Origin: 2-12-FULL-35-23 sp965196985
GTDB taxonomy: Bacteria > Pseudomonadota > Gammaproteobacteria > UBA12402
Length of the DNA: 64,000 nt
Reading direction: 5' to 3'
NCBI GenBank assembly: GCA_965196985.1
Contig: CBDALO010000171.1
Location: 14,369 to 78,368, forward strand
Both the position numbers and the translations under genes were made by a program. The stretch's first letter is position 1. Each line of letters starts with the position of its first letter. Under the pieces are notes generated by a model. That model was not told the origin of the DNA and searched no databases. It saw only the letters and a program-made list of their open reading frames with translations. Shown one piece after another: positions 44,373-53,765 of this stretch.

Positions 44373-44747
44373 ATGAAACTTTCTCCGGATAATCCAACTG
44401 GCCAGTACAAAGTTACTCGTTGTAGCAATGATACTGTTGAGGTTAGTGGTAATATTTATAAAGGTAATAATATTATTATTGGTAAGGACTTGTTACTTGT
44501 TGATCAACTGGGGAGCACTGCCGAGCTAACAGATGAGAAGGAATGGAAGCTACTTTGGCAACAACAACCAGAAATCGTTATTATTGGCACTACTCAGCCA
44601 ATTGCAGTACTTGCTAATAAGTTGCAACCCCTTTTTTATTCTCGTGGTATCGGTTTGGAGATTATGTCTAGTCCGGCGGCTTGTCGTACTTTGACAGTTT
44701 TATTAGCTGAACATCGTCATGTCTTCGCGGCATTATTTCTAAAATAA
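44373..44747 (+). CDS. Mth938-like domain protein
   Basis: 124 residues forming one Mth938-like (DUF498) domain, also known from NDUFAF3: NNIIIGKDLLLVDQLGS, PEIVIIGTTQP and the C-terminal MSSPAACRTLTVLLAEHRHV. No catalytic residues are established for the family. It begins 69 bp from the divergent aminotransferase gene and is followed by a structured non-coding region. Confidence 0.82.
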   Translation: MKLSPDNPTGQYKVTRCSNDTVEVSGNIYKGNNIIIGKDLLLVDQLGSTAELTDEKEWKLLWQQQPEIVIIGTTQPIAVLANKLQPLFYSRGIGLEIMSSPAACRTLTVLLAEHRHVFAALFLK

Positions 44748-45009
44748 CTAGTTAGCCCTGAAAAACTATTTAAGTAGTTGATAGATAAAAAAATCAAGTG
44801 TCTCTTCGGGAGGAAATTTCTCAGGAAAGGGCTAACTACAACAAAAAATCCCAGATTTTTTGTTGAGTTGAATCTGAAAAAAGTCAGATTTGCTCGTTAG
44901 CAAGGCGGGCCGAGAACCGTAACGGAACGTACATAAAAGTACTTGAGTAACGGAAGCGCAGGCCCAACGCAGCTAACGGGCAAAGATGGCGTTTTTCAGG
45001 TTTAACTAA
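44748..45009. repeat. Fold-back element with four hairpins
   Basis: Outer arms AGTTAGCCCTGAAAAAC (44751) and the complement of AGTTAAACCTGAAAAAC at the far end are inverted repeats. Inside are stem AGTTAGCCCT / AGGGCTAACT, a perfect hairpin CAACAAAAAATC-CCA-GATTTTTTGTTG, hairpin AATCTGA / TCAGATT, and a long stem GCTCGTTAGC...GCTAACGGGC with an inner GTACATAAAAGTAC. No coding capacity. It lies between convergent genes. It could be a non-autonomous element, a structured RNA or a double terminator. Confidence 0.6.
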
Positions 45010-46263
45010 CTAAGTTACCCATAGCCGGGCAGTGATAACCTGATTACCAGTTACCTGGTTTACTTCAATGTGATAATTATTAATGCTCAAACAAACTGGT
45101 CCATCAGGGATTGCTTCTAACTGCTCAACAAGCAGCCCGCTGAGTGTTTTTGGCCCCGATTCTGGTAACTGCCAAGCTAATAATTTATTAAGCTCGCGCA
45201 CATTAACTTCCCCTTTCACTATATAGCTGCCATCTTTTTGTGCACTGATAAGCTGCTGAGCTGAGGCAATTTTATTATCAAGTTCTCCAACGATTTCTTC
45301 TAAAATATCCTCAACAGTAACCAACCCCAAGATATCACCGTATTCGTCAACTACTAAAGCAAAACGTACTTTATGGATTCTAAAGTTTTCTAACTGAGTG
45401 TGTAGAGGTGTGCTCTCTGGAATATAGTAGGGTTCTTTAGCATTTTTTATCATGCTTTGTTTAGTGAGACGGTTGCGACTTAATAGGCGTACGCCATCAC
45501 GTAAATGGAATATTCCAATGACTTTTTCAATACTACCGTAATAAATTGGTATGCGTGCATGCGGACTTTTAACTAAGCGTTTAAGTATATCTTCCCAGCG
45601 CAGATTTAAATCTATTCCATAAATATCTTTGCGTGGCAGCATAACATCATCAACAGTAACACGCTCGAGATCTAATACTCCCAATAACATATCCTTATGG
45701 ACTTCAGTTTCTTCATCTGCATCCATTGATTCGTGCACGATTGTTTTTAACTCTTCTTTATTAAGACTTTCAGTTAGACGTTTTTTATTAACATTTACTC
45801 GACATAGCCCTAGTAAACCATTTGCAATACTGTTAGATAACCACACAATGGGATAAAGTAATTTAAGTAGCAACCATAAAGGGTAGGAAACAACAAAACT
45901 TAGTCGTTCTGGATAAATAGCTGCAAAGGTTTTAGGGGTAACTTCAGCAAAAATTAAGATAACTAGTGTTAGTAGGATGGTTGCTATCAATACGCCAGTA
46001 TCACCAAATAAGTGCACAGCTAAAACTGTTGCTAAGGCTGAAGCGAGAATATTTGCAAAAGTATTACCGATTAAAATAACCCCCAATAGTCTATCAGGAC
46101 GCTCAAGTAGCCTTTGGGTAAGTTGGGCAGTACGATTACCCTCTCTGGCTTTATGTCTTAATCGATAACGATTTAATGACATCATTGCCGTTTCTGAACT
46201 AGAAAAAAATGCTGATAATAAGACCAGCGCGACTAAGGCTACTAATAAGCTAAGCTCGGCCAA
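45010..46263 (-). CDS. CorC/HlyC-family protein with CNNM (DUF21) domain
   Basis: 417 residues. The N-terminal DUF21/CNNM membrane domain has about four helices (TM1 includes LLSAFFSSSETAMMSL; NTFANILASALATVL; FAEVTPKTFAAIYPE). A CBS pair follows (MLPRKDIYGIDL, ARIPIYYGSIEKVIGIFHLR, VVDEYGDILGLVTVEDILEE), then a C-terminal CorC_HlyC domain. Family members act in magnesium or cobalt handling. It is commonly found close to ffh in gammaproteobacteria, but here an IS separates them. Confidence 0.9.
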   Translation of the reverse strand: MAELSLLVALVALVLLSAFFSSSETAMMSLNRYRLRHKAREGNRTAQLTQRLLERPDRLLGVILIGNTFANILASALATVLAVHLFGDTGVLIATILLTLVILIFAEVTPKTFAAIYPERLSFVVSYPLWLLLKLLYPIVWLSNSIANGLLGLCRVNVNKKRLTESLNKEELKTIVHESMDADEETEVHKDMLLGVLDLERVTVDDVMLPRKDIYGIDLNLRWEDILKRLVKSPHARIPIYYGSIEKVIGIFHLRDGVRLLSRNRLTKQSMIKNAKEPYYIPESTPLHTQLENFRIHKVRFALVVDEYGDILGLVTVEDILEEIVGELDNKIASAQQLISAQKDGSYIVKGEVNVRELNKLLAWQLPESGPKTLSGLLVEQLEAIPDGPVCLSINNYHIEVNQVTGNQVITARLWVT

Positions 46264-46345
46264 CTCCTCTCCCCTTTAACCTGAAATATTGTCTTTTTAT
46301 ATCATTTAATAGCTTTATTGACTATAAAAGGAAGCCCTCAGTATA

Positions 46346-47766
46346 TTCCAATCGTAAGATGAGCCTGAAGCAGCATCTGAACAGATGTCACCATGATGGT
46401 CCATCGGTTAGTCTTCAGTGCTGATAGTATCAGCTATTTGCTCTTTTGTTATTTTCTCAAATAACGTCTTCTTTGCTTCCTGCATCTTTTGTGCAGATTC
46501 ATGATCAGTCAGAGAATACGCTAATTTATCTAGTCGTTCAAAGGTTTCATTTTCCTTTAAATACTGCTTAGCATTTTCAATTGATTTGAACTTTTCGTAA
46601 GGAGTCATAATGGCCTCGTAAGGGTAAAGTTTAGTTTGCTTACCCTTGCTATTAATGCTGGTTACAGGGAAGTAACAGGGTCTGTGAAAATTAATATAGT
46701 CGTTAAAATGCTGGTTATAGAATTCATTAATTTGCGGGGCAAAACGTTGTTGAATATGTATGTAGCCAAAATGCTTTCTAACAACCGAGCCATTTTTACT
46801 TTCCACCAAACCGTTGTCATTACTATGCCTTGGCCTCGATTTAGTGAGTTCAATAAATAACTTTTGCAATAGTTTAGCTACATGCTGATTAATGTACTCT
46901 GAGCCATTATCAGCATGTAGGCCTAACACTTTAAATGGAAAGGTATCGATTATTTGCTCTAAGACAGGGATTAAGTAAGCCTCACTAATTTTTTCAACAG
47001 CGCAGACTACTTCCATCTGTGTCACCTCGTCAACAGCATTAATATGATAAACACCCTTGATTTTATCCATATCTCCTTGGTGCACTGTATCAATACGTAT
47101 AAAGCCAGGCCTACCCTCTGGAGTTGGTTTTCGCCTTTCACCAATAGAAACCTGCGTTGCTTTAGTTTTATTAAAGTGTCGCCGTTTGCGCTGGTAGGTT
47201 TCAGTTTGTCGAAGATTGTAAAGATGAGAGACTGAGATAAAAGCAAGACGCGCATAACGCTTATCTCCAAACAAATGAAAGGCTCTCTCGCAAAGTTTTT
47301 TTGTGGTAGGCCCGCTAAGCGTTTGATGAACCTGATCCGTTTCAGCTAACAACCAAGTATCCTCATGCGTATAGATTAAGCTAAACTTATTTCTAGGTGA
47401 TCGTTGCTTAACAACAACTTTTCCTGACTTTTGATACTGAGCAATTAGCCTAGTAATTTGTGAACGTGAGTAACCAGTCATTCGTTGCAGGTAATCACGA
47501 ATCAATCCTTTGTCCTTTTTGCACATACCGCAATAAGCAAATTTTTTTAAAGTGTTCGTAACCCATAGGTAAGATTCTGCTCGTGATGTAGCTTCAAAGG
47601 TAAGCTGGGTTGATGAGGATAGAAATTGCTCAATCTGGGCAAGTGTGTTTAATTCTATGTCGTTCATATTGATATTCATCCATATAGGATGAACGATCAC
47701 GCAACAACTTCAGGCCCACTTTGCATTGGAAAGTGGGGGCTATTTCAGGCTCATCTTGCATTGGAA
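46346..47766 (-). mobile_element. DDE-integrase-type IS between corC-like gene and ffh
   Basis: About 1.42 kb with inverted ends TTCCAATCGTAAGATGAGCC (left) and, complementing the right, TTCCAATGCAAGATGAGCC, both followed by TGAA. A second copy of the CATTGGAA motif lies just inside the right end. No clear target duplication was seen. The right end is 77 bp before the ffh start. Confidence 0.75.
46408..47667 (-). CDS. Integrase-core (rve) DDE transposase, IS481-like
   Basis: About 419 residues from ATG 47667 (MNDIELNTLAQ); two earlier ATG codons are in frame. N-terminal helix-turn-helix (TGYSRSQITRLIAQYQKSGK), then an RNase-H-like core with FIRIDTVHQGD (first Asp), GLHADNGSEYIN (second Asp) and NGLVESKNGSVVRKH (Glu). 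The family is close to IS481 and other single-ORF rve elements; exact assignment was not possible. Complete frame. Confidence 0.82.
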   Translation of the reverse strand: MNDIELNTLAQIEQFLSSSTQLTFEATSRAESYLWVTNTLKKFAYCGMCKKDKGLIRDYLQRMTGYSRSQITRLIAQYQKSGKVVVKQRSPRNKFSLIYTHEDTWLLAETDQVHQTLSGPTTKKLCERAFHLFGDKRYARLAFISVSHLYNLRQTETYQRKRRHFNKTKATQVSIGERRKPTPEGRPGFIRIDTVHQGDMDKIKGVYHINAVDEVTQMEVVCAVEKISEAYLIPVLEQIIDTFPFKVLGLHADNGSEYINQHVAKLLQKLFIELTKSRPRHSNDNGLVESKNGSVVRKHFGYIHIQQRFAPQINEFYNQHFNDYINFHRPCYFPVTSINSKGKQTKLYPYEAIMTPYEKFKSIENAKQYLKENETFERLDKLAYSLTDHESAQKMQEAKKTLFEKITKEQIADTISTED

Positions 47767-47842
47767 GAGACTCCCTCTTTGAAATAACGCCAAACTTCGT
47801 TAAAATCGGCCTCTATTTGACAACCATTAGGTAAAAGTTCTC

Positions 47843-49240
47843 ATGTTTAGTAATTTAAGTGCTCGTCTGCAAAAAACGGTCAAAAATCTAACGGGTCGAG
47901 GCCGGCTTACGGAAGAAAACATCAAAGAGGCACTGCGAGAGGTCCGCATAGCCTTGCTAGAGGCCGACGTGGCTTTACCTGTTGTTAAAGACTTTATTAA
48001 ACAAGTGCAAGAAGCTGCCATTGGCCAAGACGTGATGCATAGCCTAACGCCAGGGCAAGCCTTAATTAAGGTAGTTAATGACGAACTTGTTAAATTAATC
48101 GGTGAAGCCTGCGAAGAGCTTGATCTTAACACGACGCCTCCTGCCATTATCCTTATGGCTGGTTTACAAGGTTCAGGTAAGACAACTACGACAGCAAAGT
48201 TAGCCCGTTTATTAAAAGAGCGCCAAGAGAAACGTGTTTTAGTTGCGAGTGCCGATATTTATCGACCTGCAGCAATTGAACAATTAGCTACTTTAGCTAA
48301 CCAATTAGAGTTGCTGCACTGCCCTAGCCAGGCAAACGAAAATCCGATAGTGATTGCTAAGCGCGCTATCGATCAAGCTAAACGTGAGCAAGCTGATGTA
48401 GTGATTATTGATACTGCTGGGCGTTTGCATATTGATGATGAAATGATGGCTGAAATTAAACAGATCCATCAAGCCATTAATCCTGTTGAGACTTTGTTTG
48501 TTGTTGATAGCATGACAGGACAAGATGCAGCTAATAGCGCCAAAGCCTTTAATGATGCTTTGCCATTGACAGGAGTAGTACTCACTAAAACTGATGGTGA
48601 TGCCCGTGGTGGTGCGGCTCTTTCTGTTAAATATATTACAGGCAAGCCTATTAAGTTTATTGGTACTGGTGAAAAAACTGACGCTATTGAACCATTCCAT
48701 CCTGACCGAATTGTGTCACGTATCCTAGGGATGGGTGATATGCTATCGCTTATTGAGGAAGCTGAGCAAAAAGTTGATCGTAAAAAAGCAGAAAAAGTCG
48801 TCAAAAAAATCAAAAAGGGCAAAACTTTTGATCTTCAAGACTTTCTTGAGCAACTAGAGCAAATGAATAAAATGGGGGGCATGGCCTCTTTACTTGGTAA
48901 GTTACCTGGCATTCCAAATGTCTCACCAGAAGTTATTAAAGAGCAATTACAAGATAAGAAGTTTGCTCAAATGAAAGCAATTATTCAATCCATGACACAG
49001 CAAGAGCGTCGATTTCCAGCGATTATCAATGGTTCTCGTAAAAAACGTATTGCCAAAGGTTCTGGTGCACAAGTGCAAGATATTAATAAGTTAGTTAAGC
49101 AGTTTACCCAGATGCAAAAAATGATGAAAAAGCTTTCTAAAAAAGGTGGCATGAAAGGTATGATGAGACAAATGCAAGGCATGATGCCTCCAGGTGGTGG
49201 TGGCGGTTTTCCGGGTGGTGGTGGAGGCTTACCGTTTTAA
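47843..49240 (+). CDS. ffh: Signal recognition particle protein Ffh (SRP54)
   Basis: 465 residues. Binds 4.5S RNA and signal sequences and delivers ribosomes to the inner membrane with FtsY. N domain (1-90), GTPase domain with LQGSGKTTTTAKLAR (about 108-122), DTAGRLHID and TKTDGDARGG, then the Met-rich M domain (MTQQERRFPAIINGSRKKRI, QMMPPGGG-like tail). The tail is a glycine-rich run, common in Ffh. Its upstream region is formed in part by the IS that ends 77 bp away. Confidence 0.96.
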   Translation: MFSNLSARLQKTVKNLTGRGRLTEENIKEALREVRIALLEADVALPVVKDFIKQVQEAAIGQDVMHSLTPGQALIKVVNDELVKLIGEACEELDLNTTPPAIILMAGLQGSGKTTTTAKLARLLKERQEKRVLVASADIYRPAAIEQLATLANQLELLHCPSQANENPIVIAKRAIDQAKREQADVVIIDTAGRLHIDDEMMAEIKQIHQAINPVETLFVVDSMTGQDAANSAKAFNDALPLTGVVLTKTDGDARGGAALSVKYITGKPIKFIGTGEKTDAIEPFHPDRIVSRILGMGDMLSLIEEAEQKVDRKKAEKVVKKIKKGKTFDLQDFLEQLEQMNKMGGMASLLGKLPGIPNVSPEVIKEQLQDKKFAQMKAIIQSMTQQERRFPAIINGSRKKRIAKGSGAQVQDINKLVKQFTQMQKMMKKLSKKGGMKGMMRQMQGMMPPGGGGGFPGGGGGLPF

Positions 49241-49254
49241 CTCAGAGCCTGTTT

Positions 49255-49410
49255 ACAAAATGTAGGTCGGACCTGAACTGGCATTAGTTAGGTCTTAATG
49301 TTCTTCATAAAGATTGTGCCAGTAAAGGCCGACACGAAGTGCGAGTACGGTTTAATGTCGGCCCGCGCTACGCTTGGGACCGACCTACCGTGCTAAGCGG
49401 TTTACCTGAG
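49255..49410. repeat. D-family fold-back repeat, copy 3 (reverse orientation)
   Basis: Arms GTAGGTCGGACC and GGACCGACCTAC are inverted around GGCCGACAC / TGTCGGCC. It is reversed relative to copies 1 and 2 and lies just behind ffh, between the convergent ends of ffh and the regulator remnant. Confidence 0.7.
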
Positions 49411-49471
49411 TAAGGACCTTGCGAGGATCTTTATCACATATCGCCTTAATGAATTGAGGGCAGTCTTGTAT

Positions 49472-50083
49472 TTAAGCTTCTTGCATACCTGTAGCCAAGT
49501 AAAGCTCTTTATAGCCAAGTTCATTGAGCTTCCTTGCTAGCTCAATTCCACTATCCTGACCTAAGTTAACATCAATATAAACTTTAGCTTGTTGATAAAA
49601 TCCGGCAGCGGTTAGTAGTTCCTGTGCTGAAGAAAAAGTTATAAGCTTTAATCCATGTTGTTCAAATTGCATTTCCCATAAACGACGAATAACTTCTTCA
49701 TCATCGACTAGTAAGTAATCAGCTTGTTTAGGAAGGATGCGGAGCTCAATATGGTCAATTAATCGTTTAGGCAGCAGTTTAACCTCTTGTTGAGTTAATT
49801 TCTTAATAAACGCTTGGTCTCTCCATAAAATCGTTGATATTGGTGCTCTATTGTTTAACTGGTGTGCAGTAATCCAGTCCAAGCCATTTTGTTGATCATG
49901 ATTAAATTGGTAATCAATAATAAAAGCCCATACTTCAGTTTGAGCGTTAGCTACATCTCTATCAACCTCTTTTAGGCTGAAATAGGTTTTAATGTTGATT
50001 TGCTGTTTACTAAACTTTTTTTGCCAGTGAGTTAAAATACTTTGTTCATCATCTACAATAGCTATAGTTTGGTCTTCTACAAG
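49472..50083 (-). pseudogene. Tandem-REC response regulator, 5' truncated
   Basis: The frame is open from about 50083 with no native start. Two receiver domains in a row: the first has IAIVDDEQSIL and phosphorylatable Asp in AFIIDYQFNHDQQNG; the second has YLLVDDEEVIRRLWE and YIDVNLGQDSGIELA. There is no DNA-binding output domain, and it ends at 49472 (YLATGMQEA). The upstream junction is a GCCGGC hairpin and an unrelated gene end, so the true N-terminus is lost. A short start (MSNFSTGIFYK) at 54688 next to the kinase could be the missing beginning (inference). Confidence 0.7.
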
Positions 50084-50104
50084 TCAGGCCGGCTTCGCCG
50101 GCAA
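50084..50104 (-). terminator. GC-rich hairpin at a junction
   Basis: GCCGGCGAAGCCGGC on the minus strand lies directly after the stop of the membrane-protein remnant, with a poor T tract after it. It may be the terminator of that lost gene, now abutting the regulator remnant. Confidence 0.4.
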
Positions 50105-50108
50105 CTTT

Positions 50109-50250
50109 CTAAGCCTCTAAGAGTTTAGTCTTTACAAAGCCACGAGTATTATTAAGTCTCAAACTAGTCAAACCTGCCCATGGAATAATAACGAATAAAA
50201 ATAACACACCTGCTATAGAAATTGCTTCAGGTAGCTGAGCAATAACTCAC
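50109..50250 (-). pseudogene. C-terminal remnant of an unidentified membrane protein
   Basis: About 45 codons open to a stop at 50109: AQLPEAISIAGVLFLFVIIP, then WAGLTSLRLNNTRGFVKTKL. One transmembrane helix and a basic tail, as at the end of a permease (MFS-like is a guess). It has no start and meets the IS91-type element at about 50251. Confidence 0.5.
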
Positions 50251-50884
50251 CTACTATACGCGCTTCTCATTTTACTCTAAGAATAATGAAACGCTTTAGT
50301 ATCAAACAAATCTTGGTAACCAATCAGAACTGGTGGAACTTTCACACCAAGTACAAAGATAAAATCAGAGAAGCTATTGTCATTGGCATTGTTAAGCTGC
50401 TTAGCTGCAAACATCCTATGCGTGGCCATAAAGAGTATCATTGCAGTAATCCAAACTGTTCACACGTCAAATACATCCGCCATACCTGCAAAGCTAAAAG
50501 CTGTTCATCGTGTGGTAAAAAAGCCACAGAAGTATGGATACAACAACAAATGGCAATCTTACCCAACACTGCATGGCAACACATCACATTCACCATGCCC
50601 TCTACTCTTTGGGACTGCTTTTGGACAAACAGAGAGCTTCTTAATTTACTCCCACCATTAGCAGCAAAGGTGTTACTCAAGCTTGCTAAAAACAAGAGGG
50701 TTAAACCCGGTGTATTTATCGCGCTTCACACCTTTGGCAGAGATCTAAAGCGCAATGTGCATCTTCATGCGTCAATCACTCTGGGTGGTATCAACAAAGA
50801 GATAGAGCGTTATTTTGTCTGTAAAAACCAACTTCAGTACTTAGAAAAACCTTTAAAATTCTAAATGGCACTCTATTGTACCTG

Positions 50885-52416
50885 GATAGAGCGTTATTTT
50901 GTCTGTAAAAACCAACTTCAGTACTTAGAAAAACCTTTAAAATTCTAAATGGCACTCTATTGTACCTGTCTCATCGCATAATATCTTAAATTAATTATGC
51001 TAATCAATCTAAAAAATTATTTATACCTCAAATTTTTCTCCTCTCAAAATAAATTATTAACTTTTAGGTAATAGCAATTATATCTCGTTAATAAGAACAA
51101 CAATGATTTATCCTAAAACCCTATGAAGCCTTATTATTCACTTCAACTTAAGTATCTAGGTGATCCGCTCCACTGGTCATCAATTTCCACTAAAACAGCT
51201 GATACGAGCCTTAGGCACGATTCAGTATTAGGGAAAATTCCAACTGTATGCGTCCTTCTTTTTACCTCTCTGTTTACGCGCTCAGCTATGTTACTGGTTC
51301 TTAATCTTTTTTGATGCGGCCTGTCAAAGTTCATCACTACTAAGCCCTCCGGTATATTCACTTCCAACCAAGAAGAAAGCTCTGGTGCTGTTTGCTGATA
51401 TTTATCTACCGCCATAGCCAATAGTCTTTCCGACTCATGAATGTTTGAGGCATTAAATATAGCTGTAATCTCCTCAGCTACTGGTTCCTTCATTGAGCGC
51501 TTTGGTATGTGAGCCTGAGCATTTTGCTGCAAATGAAATTGGCAGCGTTGCCAAGGAACACTGGGGAACACAGCTCTTCTAGCGGCTTTTAGGCCAGTAT
51601 GAGCGTCGCTAGTAATCAACTCAATACCATGTATACCTCGCTCAACCAACTGCTGAAGAAAATCACGCCAATGTACCTCAGCCTCTGATAACGCAACAGA
51701 AACACCTAGCACTGTTCTCTTGCCGGTTGATTCATCAAAGCCATAGGCTATCAATACCGCACAGTCTTGTACTGTGCCGCTAGTGCGCACCTTCTCATAA
51801 CGTGCATCTAGCCAAAGATATTTTATCTTTCCTAACGGCTTATTTCGCCATTTCTTTAAATCTTCATCCAACAATTTAGCGCAACGGCTTACCTCTGTGC
51901 TTGAAATATCTGTTCCACAGAGTTGCTTTAGCACCTTTTCAACTTTGCGCGTGGAAACCCCATGCACATACATTTCAGCGACAGCCAGCTTAAGTGCTCT
52001 ATCAGAGCGTACACCTCGCTCTAAGACTGATGGATAGAAGGCTTCATTGGAGTCTCTAACCTGCGGTATCTGTAGCTCAAGCTGACCTTGACCTGTGTTA
52101 ATTAACCTTGGTTTAAAGCCGTTCGCATATCCGTTTCTATCGCCAGTTCGCTCATAAGGACTGGCATTTAAATGGCGCTCCCTTTCTATTAACATAGCCT
52201 CATTCATCAACCTGGAGACAAGCTTAGGTAAAGCTTCAAACCCCTCCATCGCTAAAACATGTATGGCTTCTTCGATTAAGTTCTCATTTTTATAGCAGTT
52301 CATTGTCATTCCTCTTTTTTGGTTAAGTTTACCTTAAAAGGAATTTCTAATCTGACTGAGTCGCCTGCTTATTTTCAGCAAGTCAATGGAATTTACAGAA
52401 AGGATGGCGCACTAGC
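50885..52416 (-). mobile_element. IS256-family element, copy 5 (inner)
   Basis: 1532 bp inserted in the left end of copy 4, with the exact 8-bp duplication TGTACCTG (50877-50884 and 52417-52424). Same orientation as copy 4. Confidence 0.95.
51143..52309 (-). CDS. IS256-family transposase (copy 5)
   Basis: Complete 388 residues, triad D168, D235 and E343. Asn for Ser at residue 4 (MTMNCYK) is the only difference noticed from the common sequence. Likely active. Confidence 0.93.
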   Translation of the reverse strand: MTMNCYKNENLIEEAIHVLAMEGFEALPKLVSRLMNEAMLIERERHLNASPYERTGDRNGYANGFKPRLINTGQGQLELQIPQVRDSNEAFYPSVLERGVRSDRALKLAVAEMYVHGVSTRKVEKVLKQLCGTDISSTEVSRCAKLLDEDLKKWRNKPLGKIKYLWLDARYEKVRTSGTVQDCAVLIAYGFDESTGKRTVLGVSVALSEAEVHWRDFLQQLVERGIHGIELITSDAHTGLKAARRAVFPSVPWQRCQFHLQQNAQAHIPKRSMKEPVAEEITAIFNASNIHESERLLAMAVDKYQQTAPELSSWLEVNIPEGLVVMNFDRPHQKRLRTSNIAERVNREVKRRTHTVGIFPNTESCLRLVSAVLVEIDDQWSGSPRYLS

Positions 52417-52598
52417 TGTACCTGTCTCATCGCATAATATCTTAAATTAATTATGCTAATCAATCTAAAAAATTATTTATACCTCAAATTTTTCTCCTCT
52501 CAAAATAAATTATTAACTTTTAGGTAATAGCAATTATATCTCGTTAATAAGAACAAGAATGATCTATCCTAAAACCCTATGAAGCCTTATTATTCACT

Positions 52599-53765
52599 TC
52601 AACTTAAGTATCTAGGTGATCCGCTCCACTGGTCATCAATTTCCACTAAAACAGCTGATACGAGCCTTAGGCACGATTCAGTATTAGGGAAAATTCCAAC
52701 TGTATGCGTCCTTCTTTTTACCTCTCTGTTTACGCGCTCAGCTATGTTACTGGTTCTTAATCTTTTTTGATGCGGCCTGTCAAAGTTCATCACTACTAAG
52801 CCCTCCGGTATATTCACTTCCAACCAAGAAGAAAGCTCTGGTGCTGTTTGCTGATATTTATCTACCGCCATAGCCAATAGTCTTTCCGACTCATGAATGT
52901 TTGAGGCATTAAATATAGCTGTAATCTCCTCAGCTACTGGTTCCTTCATTGAGCGCTTTGGTATGTGAGCCTGAGCATTTTGCTGCAAATGAAATTGGCA
53001 GCGTTGCCAAGGAACACTGGGGAACACAGCTCTTCTAGCGGCTTTTAGGCCAGTATGAGCGTCGCTAGTAATCAACTCAATACCATGTATACCTCGCTCA
53101 ACCAACTGCTGAAGAAAATCACGCCAATGTACCTCAGCCTCTGATAACGCAACAGAAACACCTAGCACTGTTCTCTTGCCGGTTGATTCATCAAAGCCAT
53201 AGGCTATCAATACCGCACAGTCTTGTACTGTGCCGCTAGTGCGCACATTCTCATAACGTGCATCTAGCCAAAGATATTTTATCTTTCCTAACGGCTTATT
53301 TCGCCATTTCTTTAAATCTTCATCCAACAATTTAGCGCAACGGCTTACCTCTGTGCTTGAAATATCTGTTCCACAGAGTTGCTTTAGCACCTTTTCAACT
53401 TTGCGCGTGGAAACCCCATGCACATACATTTCAGCGACAGCCAGCTTAAGTGCTCTATCAGAGCGTACACCTCGCTCTAAGACTGATGGATAGAAGGCTT
53501 CATTGGAGTCTCTAACCTGCGGTATCTGTAGCTCAAGCTGACCTTGACCTGTGTTAATTAACCTTGGTTTAAAGCCGTTCGCATATCCGTTTCTATCGCC
53601 AGTTCGCTCATAAGGACTGGCATTTAAATGGCGCTCCCTTTCTATTAACATAGCCTCATTCATCAACCTGGAGACAAGCTTAGGTAAAGCTTCAAACCCC
53701 TCCATCGCTAAAACATGTATGGCTTCTTCGATTAAGTTCTCATTTTTATAGCAGCTCATTGTCAT
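52599..53765 (-). CDS. IS256-family transposase (copy 4)
   Basis: Complete 388 residues, triad intact. Asn for Lys just after the first catalytic Asp region (LDARYENVRTSG). The gene lies wholly in the right part of copy 4 and is not touched by the nested copy 5. Confidence 0.93.
   Translation of the reverse strand: MTMSCYKNENLIEEAIHVLAMEGFEALPKLVSRLMNEAMLIERERHLNASPYERTGDRNGYANGFKPRLINTGQGQLELQIPQVRDSNEAFYPSVLERGVRSDRALKLAVAEMYVHGVSTRKVEKVLKQLCGTDISSTEVSRCAKLLDEDLKKWRNKPLGKIKYLWLDARYENVRTSGTVQDCAVLIAYGFDESTGKRTVLGVSVALSEAEVHWRDFLQQLVERGIHGIELITSDAHTGLKAARRAVFPSVPWQRCQFHLQQNAQAHIPKRSMKEPVAEEITAIFNASNIHESERLLAMAVDKYQQTAPELSSWLEVNIPEGLVVMNFDRPHQKRLRTSNIAERVNREVKRRTHTVGIFPNTESCLRLVSAVLVEIDDQWSGSPRYLS

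Noticed and set aside
44880..44990. tRNA-like stem structure in the fold-back element
   Set aside because: No cloverleaf with T-loop (GTTCGA) and no CCA-proximal acceptor geometry could be arranged.
48305..48822. Long minus-strand frames inside ffh
   Set aside because: Antisense to an intact, well-conserved gene; codon pattern follows ffh.
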